Source: a virus
Direction: 5' to 3' (one strand)
Length of the DNA: 64,000 nucleotides
IMG/VR virus record: IMGVR_UViG_3300031669_000002
Location: 62,001 to 126,000 of that record
The stretch's first letter is position 1. Each line of letters opens with the position of its first letter. The notes below the pieces were generated by a model. That model did no database searches. It saw only the letters and a program-made list of their open reading frames with translations, and had not been told where the DNA came from. Positions 24,208-35,100 of this stretch are shown here, piece by piece. Both the position numbers and the translations under genes were made by a program.

Positions 24208-27200
24208 CCAACAACCGGTCGTCAGAATTCTCTATTAGTTAACCAAGATTGGACGAGAATATACACAACGTTTAAAAATGCAGATTTCACGTCGTACGAT
24301 TTCGAAACATTACGAAAGACAATGATTGATTACTTGCGTCTTTACTATCCAGAAGACTTTAACGACTACGTAGAATCAAGTGAATTTATTGCGCTAATCG
24401 ATCTTATTGCCTTTATGGGGCAGAGCCTGGCTTTCCGCACAGACATAAATGCCAGAGAAAACTTCTTAGATACAGCTGAACGCAGGGATAGCATTCTAAA
24501 GTTAGCTCGCCTTATTAGCTATAATCCAAAACGAAACATTCAGTCATCTGGGCTTCTTAAATTTACGTCCGTTTCAACTACAGAGACGTTGACAGACTCA
24601 AACGGTCTTAACTTGGCAAATACTCCAATTTCCTGGAATGATGTTACTAATTACAACTGGCAAGAGCAATTCAACGTCGTACTTAATGCAGCATTTATTG
24701 ACAGTCAAGTTGTAGGGAAACCGGGCAACACTCAAACAATTAACGGTATTGAGAATAGCGAATATTCGATTAATACTACTGCAAGTCAGATTCCTGCCTT
24801 CCCATTCTCAGCTACAGTACAAAATTCTACAATGAATTTTGAGGCAGTTAGTGCGACAAGTACAAATCAACCTTATATCTATGAAGTTGCTCCGGCGCCT
24901 GTTAGTAGATTTAATGTTTTATATCGAAACGATAATCAAGGTAATGGAAGTATCAACACTGGATTCTTTTTATATTTCAAGCAAGGATCATTGCAAAGCT
25001 CGGATTTTAGTATAACAGATGCAATCCCAAATAGAGTACTAAGCGTAGGATACAATAACATTAATAACTCAGACGTGTGGTTGTATGATCTAAATACAAG
25101 TCTCATTGAGCACAATCTTTGGACATCGGTGCCGGCAGTGGCAGGTATCAATGTCATCTATAACCAGCAATCAGATAGAAATCTATATCAAGTTACTACG
25201 ACTGCGGGCGACCAAATCAATTTGGTATTTGGAGACGGATCATTTGCAAACGTGCCGCAAGGAAACTATAGATTATATTTTAGAACTAGTAATGGTCAGA
25301 CATATAAGATCACGCCCGATGAAATTCAGAATACATCAATTGCTATAAATTATGTTTCACGTGCAGGAAATGTTGAGACATTAACAATTCGCGCATCGTT
25401 GAACTATACAGTAACAAATGCTACAGTCGCCGAGTCAATAGATGACATTCGTCAAAAAGCTCCGCAGCAATATTACACACAGAATAGAATGATTACGGGT
25501 GAAGATTATAATATCTTCCCTTATACTTCATTTTCGGACATTTTAAAAGTTAAAGCATTAAACAGAACAAGTAGCGGAGTTAGTAGATACATTGACGTTA
25601 GTGATACAAGCGGAAAGTATTCTAGTACAAATATATTTGCCCAAGATGGATATCTTTACAGTAACAATACCCAATCTACCTTAAACATTACATTTAAGAG
25701 CACTTCTAATATTCAACAATTAGTGCAAGATGATCTAACTACAATCCTAAATTCAAAAGAAATGGAACACTTTTACTTTGACAGTGTTCAGCGCATCGGA
25801 ATGATAGAATCATCCCCATATAACCTAACAAATGTAGCCTGGCATTTAAGTTCACTGATGACAAATAGTGCTACGGGATATTTTACGTCATCTAACGGCA
25901 ATCAAATTATACAGGTTGGGTCGGCTCCTGGCGGCCCTGGCGGCAACACAAAATACATTGATAATGGCGCATTGCTTAAATTTTCTGCAGCGATAGATCC
26001 TACTACAGCATATTTTAATGCACAAAACCAAATAGTTCAAGGAACACCTTCTAATCCGGGCGATCAACAATTCTTGTATGCAACTGTAATGCAAGTTATT
26101 GGATATGGTACGAACGGAGGAGTAGGAAATTTTGCTGACGGCACAGGTCCTGTAATATTAAGTCAGAATATTCCATCTGCAGCACAGCTATACGAAGTCA
26201 TCCCAGTATTCAATAATAGTCTAACGTCTCAGAATATGTCAGACATAACAAATAAGATCCTAGTTAACAATAGTTTTGGTTTACGTTATGATCCACTTGT
26301 ACTAACTTGGTCAATCGTGCTTGATGCAAACACTGATTATACATCATCGTTTTCGTATGCACACGCAGGAGATAACTCTAGTGGGCACTTAGACGCTAGT
26401 TGGCTAGTACGATTCCAATATAACATAGATGGAAGTTATACTATAATATGGAGAAGTCTATTTTATGTTTTTGGTAGCCAGCTAGAAACTACTTTCTACT
26501 TTGATCCAAAGGTTAAGGTATTTGATAGCTCGACTGGTTTGACCATAAGAGACGTTATTAAAGTCTTAAAAGTTAATCCTCAGCCAGTGCCAAATTCTCG
26601 TTATTCACTTGGTCTTGATTATTCGTGGAACGTATATTCTAACATTGTGGGAATTGACGGATTCCAAGATCAGCATAACGTATTGGTTACTTTCACCGAC
26701 ACGAATGCCGACGGTGTGCCAGACAACCCAGACATCTTTCGCGAACTAGTAAACCAAACGTATGTTCCGTCAACTAATGGCACATACCCCTATATATTTC
26801 TGCAACAAGATACAACATACGGCGGATTTATTTCGTATCTTCCAATAACGGCAAGCTCTATAGTAACTATCTATGGACTTAAGGTAGACATCATACCTAA
26901 CTTACAGCTTTATAACAATGGGCAGGTTTTCTTTGCAACAGATCCAAGAGATCTTGGATTTTATCAATTGGCAATAACAAACGGAAAGTATAACTTGATT
27001 CAAGTGTATAACTATTTGGTACAGTACGGTAGACAGGATTTATATTTTCAATACCGCCACAACAGCCCAAATTATCGTCGTATAGATCCAAGCCCAAATA
27101 ACATCATTGATCTTTATTTGCTTACCAATGCATACGCGCTTGATTATACAAAATGGATTCAGGACTCAACGAATACTGTGGTTGAGCCAACTCCTCCAAC

Positions 27201-27693
27201 TACAGATGAGCTGAGCTTGAGCTACGGCACCTTAAATAATTCAAAAGCAATCAGTGACACTATTATTTTTAATAGTGCAGTCTTCAAGCCATTGTTTGGA
27301 AATAAGGCAAATCCTGCATTACAGGCAACCTTTAAGGTAGTTAAGAACGCGGCATTAAATATCAGTGATAACGATATCAAAACGAGCGTTATTTCTGCAA
27401 TAAACACATATTTTGCAATCAATAACTGGGATTTTGGAGAGGCATTTTATTTCAGTGAGTTGAGCGCATACTTGCATACAGCACTTTCTCCAAACGTATC
27501 GTCGATAATAATCGTGCCAACGAATCCTAATGCAATGTTTGGTAGCCTGTATCAAGTAAATGCAGAAGCCAATGAGATTATGGCTAGTGCAGCAACAGTA
27601 AATAATGTAGAGATTATTTCTGCTATTACTGCTTCTCAAATCAATGCTAACTTGGCAAGCGCCAACAGCATTGTTCTTGGAACAGTGATTTAA
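24205..27693 (+). CDS. 6: Baseplate wedge protein gp6
   Basis: The protein has 1162 residues against 660 in T4. The N-terminus is diagnostic: NADFTSYDFETLRKTMIDYL, RLYYPEDFNDYVESSEFIAL, FMGQSLAFRTDINARENFLD and ERRDSILKLARLISYNPKR. GEDYNIFPYTSFSDILKVKA in the middle is also typical. gp6 dimers form the ring of the baseplate inner part that changes shape on contraction. The additional ~500 residues are mainly beta-rich inserts (for example 540-720). The gene is monocistronic late by its promoter; a minus-strand module follows. Confidence 0.95.
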   Translation: MPTTGRQNSLLVNQDWTRIYTTFKNADFTSYDFETLRKTMIDYLRLYYPEDFNDYVESSEFIALIDLIAFMGQSLAFRTDINARENFLDTAERRDSILKLARLISYNPKRNIQSSGLLKFTSVSTTETLTDSNGLNLANTPISWNDVTNYNWQEQFNVVLNAAFIDSQVVGKPGNTQTINGIENSEYSINTTASQIPAFPFSATVQNSTMNFEAVSATSTNQPYIYEVAPAPVSRFNVLYRNDNQGNGSINTGFFLYFKQGSLQSSDFSITDAIPNRVLSVGYNNINNSDVWLYDLNTSLIEHNLWTSVPAVAGINVIYNQQSDRNLYQVTTTAGDQINLVFGDGSFANVPQGNYRLYFRTSNGQTYKITPDEIQNTSIAINYVSRAGNVETLTIRASLNYTVTNATVAESIDDIRQKAPQQYYTQNRMITGEDYNIFPYTSFSDILKVKALNRTSSGVSRYIDVSDTSGKYSSTNIFAQDGYLYSNNTQSTLNITFKSTSNIQQLVQDDLTTILNSKEMEHFYFDSVQRIGMIESSPYNLTNVAWHLSSLMTNSATGYFTSSNGNQIIQVGSAPGGPGGNTKYIDNGALLKFSAAIDPTTAYFNAQNQIVQGTPSNPGDQQFLYATVMQVIGYGTNGGVGNFADGTGPVILSQNIPSAAQLYEVIPVFNNSLTSQNMSDITNKILVNNSFGLRYDPLVLTWSIVLDANTDYTSSFSYAHAGDNSSGHLDASWLVRFQYNIDGSYTIIWRSLFYVFGSQLETTFYFDPKVKVFDSSTGLTIRDVIKVLKVNPQPVPNSRYSLGLDYSWNVYSNIVGIDGFQDQHNVLVTFTDTNADGVPDNPDIFRELVNQTYVPSTNGTYPYIFLQQDTTYGGFISYLPITASSIVTIYGLKVDIIPNLQLYNNGQVFFATDPRDLGFYQLAITNGKYNLIQVYNYLVQYGRQDLYFQYRHNSPNYRRIDPSPNNIIDLYLLTNAYALDYTKWIQDSTNTVVEPTPPTTDELSLSYGTLNNSKAISDTIIFNSAVFKPLFGNKANPALQATFKVVKNAALNISDNDIKTSVISAINTYFAINNWDFGEAFYFSELSAYLHTALSPNVSSIIIVPTNPNAMFGSLYQVNAEANEIMASAATVNNVEIISAITASQINANLASANSIVLGTVI

Positions 27694-27897
27694 TTAAGAT
27701 TTAATCTTGAGCGGCCCGGTAGGAAAAGTGTTAGGTTCACGTTCAGCGCGGTCAACCCACTTGCGCCTCGGTGTAGACTTCGCTACTTTATGACCTGACT
27801 CAAATCCTTCAGCAAAATAGCTCTTGAGAATATGATAAAGCGGATATGACTCGGTCATATTTGGGTATGTTTTTTTGAATGCATCGTCTACTGTCAT
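27694..27897 (-). CDS. Small early protein, unknown
   Basis: The protein has 67 residues from ATG 27895-27897, which overlaps the stop of the upstream gene (TAATG). The frame extends upstream across that gene, but there it reads as shadow sequence. It has FKKTYPNMTESYPLYHILKS, YFAEGFESGHKVAK and a basic end. No known family is recognised. The base composition is richer in G and C than the flanking gp6 gene. Confidence 0.7.
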   Translation of the reverse strand: MTVDDAFKKTYPNMTESYPLYHILKSYFAEGFESGHKVAKSTPRRKWVDRAEREPNTFPTGPLKIKS

Positions 27898-27898
27898 A

Positions 27899-28255
27899 TT
27901 ATGCAACTTTCTTAAAATAGCCGTAGGGCAGACCGTAATTGTGGCAGAAGAAGTCGGGATCACCAAACACATACTGATCATTTTCAGCTTCGAAAATCCA
28001 ACGGATTGCGGTCTCACGATCTTTAGCGCCAGTCGCAATAATATCAGCCAGCTTGGCCTCGAACCGAGCAATGGCTTCCTTCTCGAATTCTTCACGCTGA
28101 CGCTCGCCCTCGTTCATCGTGGCGACCAGCGAATCCCAGTGACGCTGTTTCTCGTCAGGAGTAAGCGAATCCCAGTAAGCGAAACCAGCTTCTCCGGGGC
28201 GACAGCCATATGCATCTTTATGAAGATCGCTGTAGATTTCGTCATCGTAAGCCAT
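27899..28255 (-). CDS. Conserved phage hypothetical protein, early
   Basis: The protein has 118 residues: SDLHKDAYGCRPG, then FAYWDSLTPDEKQRHWDSLV, then a long Glu-rich helix (EGERQREEFEKEAIARFEAK) and CHNYGLPYGYFKKVA. A start with D-x-Y/H-K-x-x-x-G-x-R-P is familiar from small hypothetical proteins spread through many tailed phages; function unknown. It has a strong AAGGAG site and a near-consensus host-type promoter. G+C content is clearly higher than that of the surrounding late genes, which suggests separate acquisition. Confidence 0.85.
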   Translation of the reverse strand: MAYDDEIYSDLHKDAYGCRPGEAGFAYWDSLTPDEKQRHWDSLVATMNEGERQREEFEKEAIARFEAKLADIIATGAKDRETAIRWIFEAENDQYVFGDPDFFCHNYGLPYGYFKKVA

Positions 28256-28286
28256 TTGTATTGCTCCTTAACTAACTTATAGAGCT

Positions 28287-28314
28287 ATTATACGCTTTTT
28301 AACCGAAAAGTCAA
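28287..28314 (-). promoter_or_regulatory. Sigma70-type early promoter (TTGACT, 16, TATAAT)
   Basis: Minus-strand TTGACT at 28309-28314 and TATAAT at 28287-28292, spacer 16 bases. It drives the two minus-strand genes 27899-28255 and 27694-27897, an early module set among late genes. Confidence 0.85.
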
Positions 28315-28348
28315 GCGAAATTTCATTAAATTACTAGTTTATTTCTCG

Positions 28349-28356
28349 CATAAATA
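28349..28356 (+). promoter_or_regulatory. Late promoter CATAAATA
   Basis: Stands 29 bases before the homing gene at 28386 and, by read-through, before the 4902-aa gene. Confidence 0.7.
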
Positions 28357-28385
28357 CTTAATAACAAAGACATTTTAGGCAAACA

Positions 28386-29141
28386 ATGACCACAAAGACG
28401 ACAACAATAGATTTTTTACCTACTTATCTTTATATTAAACGACACCCTGTTACTGGATTATTGTATTTAGGCAAGACATCTGGATCAGAACAATACTTGC
28501 TTAAAGAATATTTGGGATCAGGCAATTATTGGGAAGATCATTTAAGAATACACGGTGAAGAAAATATAGAAACTCCGTGGTATTGTTTATATACAGAAAA
28601 AGAAGAATTGGTTAGGTTCGCATTGATGTTGTCTGAACAGATGAATATTGTAAAGGTTAAAGATGAAAATGGTAAAAAGATATGGGCAAACCTAAGACCT
28701 GAAAATGGATTAGATGGAGGAGTTAAAGGTGTTAAATGTGGACCACAGTCAGAATCACATAAGATTAACAATGCAGCAGCTAGAAAAGGGAATAAATATG
28801 GCCCACAAAAACTCCCAAGGAAAGCAGAACATAGCGCCAATATTAGTAGTTCTAACTTAGGCAAGAGTAGAAATAAAGGAGTAAAACAATCACTAGATCA
28901 CGCCAGCAAAACAGCAGCCAAAAAAGGAAATACTTATGGAAAAGCAAATAAAGGACAAATTCCTTGGAATAAAGGAATAAAGATCCAATATAAGCCACAA
29001 TCTGCAGAAGTAATAGAAAATCGAACCGGCAAAAAGCGAGGCAAATATAAAGAACTAATTTGTCCACAATGTGCTAAGGTGGGTCACGGCGGCGCAATGA
29101 AACAACATCACTTTGATAATTGTAAAAAGAAAACATTATGA
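28386..29141 (+). CDS. GIY-YIG homing endonuclease with zinc module
   Basis: The protein has 251 residues. Motifs are TYLYIKRHPVTG and LYLGKTSG, then EYLGSGNYWEDHLRIHGEEN, TEKEELVRFA with the Glu, and IWANLRPENGLDGG with the Asn. This copy has all expected residues, unlike its relative at 1037-1762. The middle is basic with NUMOD3-like GNTYGKANKGQ and PWNKG units. Residues 226-246 form CPQCAKVG...MKQHHFDNC. The TGA stop overlaps the ATG of the next gene (ATGA), so it is placed tightly between gp6 and the giant gene without disturbing either. Confidence 0.92.
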   Translation: MTTKTTTIDFLPTYLYIKRHPVTGLLYLGKTSGSEQYLLKEYLGSGNYWEDHLRIHGEENIETPWYCLYTEKEELVRFALMLSEQMNIVKVKDENGKKIWANLRPENGLDGGVKGVKCGPQSESHKINNAAARKGNKYGPQKLPRKAEHSANISSSNLGKSRNKGVKQSLDHASKTAAKKGNTYGKANKGQIPWNKGIKIQYKPQSAEVIENRTGKKRGKYKELICPQCAKVGHGGAMKQHHFDNCKKKTL

Positions 29142-32100
29142 TCATAAAAACCTTGTCGTACCTGCCCTTAATATTCCAGACTCCTGCCAATCAGAAGTTC
29201 TTGAACGCAACCCTGGACCAGCTAGTTACACAACCTGATTTTAAACGCGTCGATGGCTACATAGGTCGAAAATTTGCGCCAACATATCGCGCAGGCGACA
29301 ACTATGTTCCTGAACCAACAGCAGAGCGTCAAAACTACCAGCTTGAACCAAGTGTAGTTAGTTTAGATATCAACGGCGAGACACAATTTTTTAGCACATA
29401 TACTGATCTATTACAGCAGATAGAATATTATGGTGGTATAACGAATAACCACACACGGTTATTCGATCAAGAATCATATACGTTTGATGGCAAGATTGAC
29501 TTTGATAAGTTTGTAAACTTCAGTGAATACTATTGGTTACCAACTGGGCCAGATCCAGTAAACGTATATTCGGTTTCGTCTAACCTAAGACAAACATTTG
29601 ATATTACTCGTAACCTGGCAGTTAATGCTTACACTATTTCCGGATTTAACAATTCCCCAAATCCAGAAATTATTCTAGCGCGAGGAGGAGTATATCAGTT
29701 TGTAGTAGATCAGCCAGGATTTAACTTTTGGATTCAAACTGACATAGGTACATCCGGCACAAAACTAACTCAGCCAAATATTAGCACACGTCAAATTCTT
29801 GGAGTAGATAATAACGGAACAGATAATGGAACAGTTACTTTTACCGTTCCGCAAGCCGACGCACAAGATGGCTTTATAACTATGCCGCTAGTGCAGTCGA
29901 TAGATTTTGCAACAAATCTACTATACTCTGACATACAAGGTAAGAACCTAGCAACATTTGCTGGCATTGACGGAGTAAGCAGCAATCTACCAGGAAAGTA
30001 TTTAATTTTTACATCAAATGATACAAATGCTTCAAATTGGGGAAACACAGATCCGTCACATTGGAACGGAATTTGGCAAATACAGCTTTCCGGAGCAAAT
30101 ATTAACTTGGTATGGATAAAAGATATCCCAGTAGGAGAAAAAGTTTTTATTAAGTCAGGAAGCACTTATGTAAACTTAGAATTCTATAAGATTACTACTG
30201 GTCAATTAGAACAAGTACCTCCGGCCTCTGCTTCGCTTAATATATTGTACTATGCTGACTCGACAAATCCAGGGTTTTACGGCACTATTCGAGTAGTTGA
30301 TCCGTTAACATTTCAAATTGATGTAGAGACTGAGATATTAGGTAAGCAGTCATACACTAGCCCAAACGGCGTCGTATTTACTAACGGATTAAAGATAACA
30401 CTCAACAACACAGTTACTCCGGCATCTTATGCAGGAAATACATATTATGTTGAAGGTGTTGGTTCAAGCATTAAATTATTGCCAGTAGACTTATACGGCG
30501 GCACATCAACACTTGATTATATTGTGATTAATAGGTCAAGCATTGATGGCAATAGCTGGTCTAAAACTAACTCTTGGTTTCACTCTGATGTAATTGCTGC
30601 AACGTCAACATATAATAATACTGTTCCGCTATTAGATCAACTTACTAGAGCATCAAGGCCAATTATTGAATTTAGTCCTAATCTACAACTTTTCAATTAT
30701 GGACGAGTTGAGAAACCATATGTAAACATATTAGACTTTACTTCTACCGATGCTTTTACTCAAGTGCAAGGGTCTGTTCTTTTTGATCCTGCTGTATATA
30801 AAACAGGCGAAACAATAATTTTTGCCGCCGATCAAGACCCAAATGTTAAAAATAAAATTTATAACATTGATATTGCAACTATTGCGGGCGGGGCATACAC
30901 TGTTTCTGAGTCGTCGCCTACAGCTATTGGTTCTCTTGTTGCAGGCGAAACGTATGTTATTGATATCTTAGGAACTACAAATTGGGCAGCCGTCGGTGCC
31001 GCCGTTCCGACACCTGGTATTCCGTTTGTTGCGACTGGACCAGGAACCGGTACAGGTATTGCTTATCACATTATCTATACTCGCCCAGGACATTTTGTTA
31101 GCGGGCAAACATATCAGATTACAGATGTCGGTACAATGAACTGGTCTCTTCTTGGCGTAAGTTCGCCAACAGTTGGTTTACAATTTATTGCATCTTTTAT
31201 AGGTAACGACGCAACAACGGGAACAGGCGCAGCACAGTTCGTAACACAACCAGAATCATTTATAAATTTAACAGAAGTATTAAACGGTGACGTGTTAGCA
31301 TATGATGTTGTTATACCAAATACGGGTATGCTAGTAAAACTAAACCCATCTAATAACTCACAGTTCGATACAAATACATCATTCAGAACAATTGATTATT
31401 CGTTGCTGCCAGCAGATATCGGAACACTATCATTGACTACTGTTAATGGTTACGGTACGGCAGGAACACTAATCAAAGGGTATCAGTATGAAATTAAGTA
31501 TGCGGGCACAACTGATTTTACATTATATGGTTCACCAGATAATTTAGTTGGCACTATTTTCACTGCAACAAATACTAACCTACCAACTACTGGTCAGCAA
31601 ACAGGCATTGCACAACTTTTAAATATAGTAGATTCTGGTTTTGTGTCGGGAAAGAGCTATTGGTTCAATGGAATCAATTGGGTTCAATCGCAGCAAAAGA
31701 CTTCTACAAATCAGTCGCCATTGTTTGATATAGTAGACAATAATCTTATTAGTCTTGGAGATCCAACTATTTATTATGCAACCTCGTTTAAAGGTTGCCC
31801 TATCTTCACATACTTACAGGGGACAGGAACAGCAGACCCAGCATTAGGATTTCCGATATCATATAGAAATATTAACAATGTAGGAGATATTGAGTTTACT
31901 AATAATTATGACACTGATACTTTTAACCAACTTGTTGGATTAACTACGGTTACGAATAATGTCAACTCTGGTTTTATACCAGTTATTGTTGATCGAACCA
32001 CAATAATCAAAGAGAATATGTGGGTTAAGAAATTTGAGAACTCTAAGCAGTATCAAATATTCTCAGCAGTATATGACGGATCTACATCAAACTTTCAGAT

Positions 32101-35100
32101 TGATATTTTACCTGACCAGTCACAGTTTATTCCTAATCTAAAAGTATATGTCAATAGTATTGAACTAGTGTCAACTTCTTATTCTATTACTACTGTAGGT
32201 ATAGTAAACTACTTGACAATTTCGTCAACACTTTCCGTAGGCGACGAGATTGATATATTAATCTACTCAGCTACGCAGGTATCAACTGCTGGGTACTATG
32301 AAATACCAAGTAACTTGGATTACAATGCACTAAATGAAAATTTTACAGTGCTTACGCACGGACAGTTTAGAAATCACGTAGCAACCATTGCGTCTAATAC
32401 TACAGAGATATTAGGCAAGGTTCCAGGACAAAGCAATCTTAGAGATCTATCAGTTAAAACTTTTGGTGGAAGTATTTTACAACATAGTTCTCCGTTAATC
32501 TATAGCGAACTATTCTTGCTTAATAAAGACTTAAACTTTATGGATGCGAGTACCTACGTCCAACTAGAATATAATAGATTTAAGAACAAATTCTTAGAAG
32601 CGTTCCCATCAGTAGTAGATGCCGGAATTTTAGACCCCGCAGTCGCAGTGGATACTATTCTGCTACAGTTGAATACAGTAAAGAATGACAAATCGCCGTG
32701 GTACTACAGCGATATGGTACCTTACGGTGGAAACAAAGTAACGACTACATACACTGTATTAAATGTAGATATAACTGCTTATGAAATCGCAAGTATCTTC
32801 AATGACAATATATTAGGCAATAAGGCTATTTTAGTGTATCTGAATGGTAGTCAGCTAGTAAAAGGCATCGACTTTACTTTTGACCAAACTCGCCCCGCAA
32901 TCAATTTTATTAAATTGCTTAACTATGGCGACACAATAACTATCAATACATACAGCAATACAGATGGTAATTTTATACCAGAGACTCCAACAAAACTTGG
33001 TCTATATCCAAAGTTTACGCCAGAAAAGTTTGTGGATAGCTCGTATCAATCATCTCCTATAGTAATTCGCGGCCACGACGGAAGCATTACGCCGGCATTT
33101 GGGGATATGCGCGATGAACTACTATTGGAACTTGAAAAGCGTATCTACAACAATATCAAAGTAGAATACACTACTTCAAAGTTTGATCTGTTTAAATTTA
33201 TCCCAGGTAAATTTCGCGAAACAGAATATACTAAGGCAGAGTTTGACCAAATCTTATCTAGAAGCTTTATGGAATGGATAAGCAACAACAGAACTGATTA
33301 TTCAGATAATCAGTGGTTCCAGAGCGGCAACCAATGGTCATGGACATATAGTAGCTTCAAAGATAAAATAGATGGCTCTTATCTTCCTGGATATTGGAAG
33401 GGAATTTACAAATATTTCTACGACACAGATGCACCTCATCTAAGAGCATGGGAAATGCTTGGATTTAGTGAAATGCCAGATTGGTGGATAGACACTTATG
33501 GTCCAGCACCTTATACGGCAGGAAACAAAGTTCTATGGGATGATCTAGAATCAGGAACTATTGTACAAGGCACAAGAGCAGGAACATACTCACAGTATGC
33601 TCGCCCAGGACTGAGCACAGTGATACCAGTTGATGTTTATGGAAACTTATTATCACCTAACGAATTTTTAGTAACTGGATTTAACGGGTCAACTGTTGAC
33701 GATACTTTTGTGTTTGGAGATAACGGCCCAGTTGAGAATGCATGGAGAACAAGCAGCCATTATCCTTTTGCAGTACAACGAGCAATTGCTCTAATGAAAC
33801 CAGCGTTATATTTTGCACAGCTTGCTAACGTTCAAGACTATAGTAACACAAACGAATTAGGTCAATGGCTTTTCGTAGATAACAATCGTCGAATCACGTT
33901 AAAAACACTTGAGGTAAATGGCGAAGTTATTACGCCGTTAACTGCTACAGCTATTAACCCAACAGGATCAATATTAAGACAGGCAGGATACCTGAACTGG
34001 ATAAGCGACTATGTTGCTGGATACGGAGCATCCAGCCCAACCATGATACACAGTTATCTCGATACTCTTAGTGTTAAGTTAGGATATAGAGCTGCCGGTT
34101 TTACCGACCAGTCATTTATTTCTATCTTTGCAGATCAAGCAAGTCCTAATAGCACAAATAAATCAATTGTTATTCCAAACGAGAACTACCAAGTCTACGT
34201 CCATAAATCAGCTCCTATATCAAGTATAGTATATAGTGCTGTAATAATTGAAAAAACTCCTAGAGGATTTTCTGTAAGCGGCTATAGTACAGAGCAGCCA
34301 TACTTTACTATAATTCCAAGTAACCCAAACAACAATTTTTACACAATCTCGGCTGCAGGGCTAACGGGTGTAATATATAATGACTATCAACCGTTAACCA
34401 TTACAGTGCCGTATGGTCACGAGTTTGTAAATAAGCAGCAAGTAGTTGACTTCTTAACAAGCTACGGCAGATATCTAATTTCTCTTGGGTTTACTTTTAC
34501 CGAAGTAGATCCTGATTTACAGATCGCAAAAGATTGGATTTTAGCCGCAAAAGAGTTCCTAACATGGACACAGCAAGGTTGGGCAGTAGGCAATATCATC
34601 GTAGTTAGTCCAATATCTAATTCTATATCACTTACTGTTAATAATGGTGTAGTAGATGAAATTACAAATTTTCCAAATGGATCTAAAGTAATGGATGTTG
34701 GCTTTAATGTTATTAAGTCTAATCTGTTTACTGTTATAAGAGACACAAGCGAGTTTAACCTAACAACTGCTGCACCAAACATTACAATTGGATTGCTTGA
34801 TGTTGATGTAGTTCAATATGAAAATGCATTAATTTTTGATAACACCACAGTCTTCAATGATGTCATCTACGCTCCGGAATTAGGAAACAGGCAGTACCGA
34901 TTAAAATTAATTGGTGATGTAACAAGTTCTTGGACTGGAGAATTTAATCCTCCAGGACTTATTTACAGTAATCCATCTGTACAGGCATGGCAGCAAGGGA
35001 AAGATTACCGCCAAGGAGATATTGTAGGGTATAACAACTTTCTTTATTCTGCATTGCAGGACATCGATGCAACCAACACATTTAACTACTCTTACTGGGC

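Noticed and set aside
27898-28095. Upstream extension of the 67-residue minus-strand gene to 133 residues.
   Set aside because: It overlaps the well-supported 118-residue gene in another frame and reads as random sequence; the TAATG overlap gives a better start.
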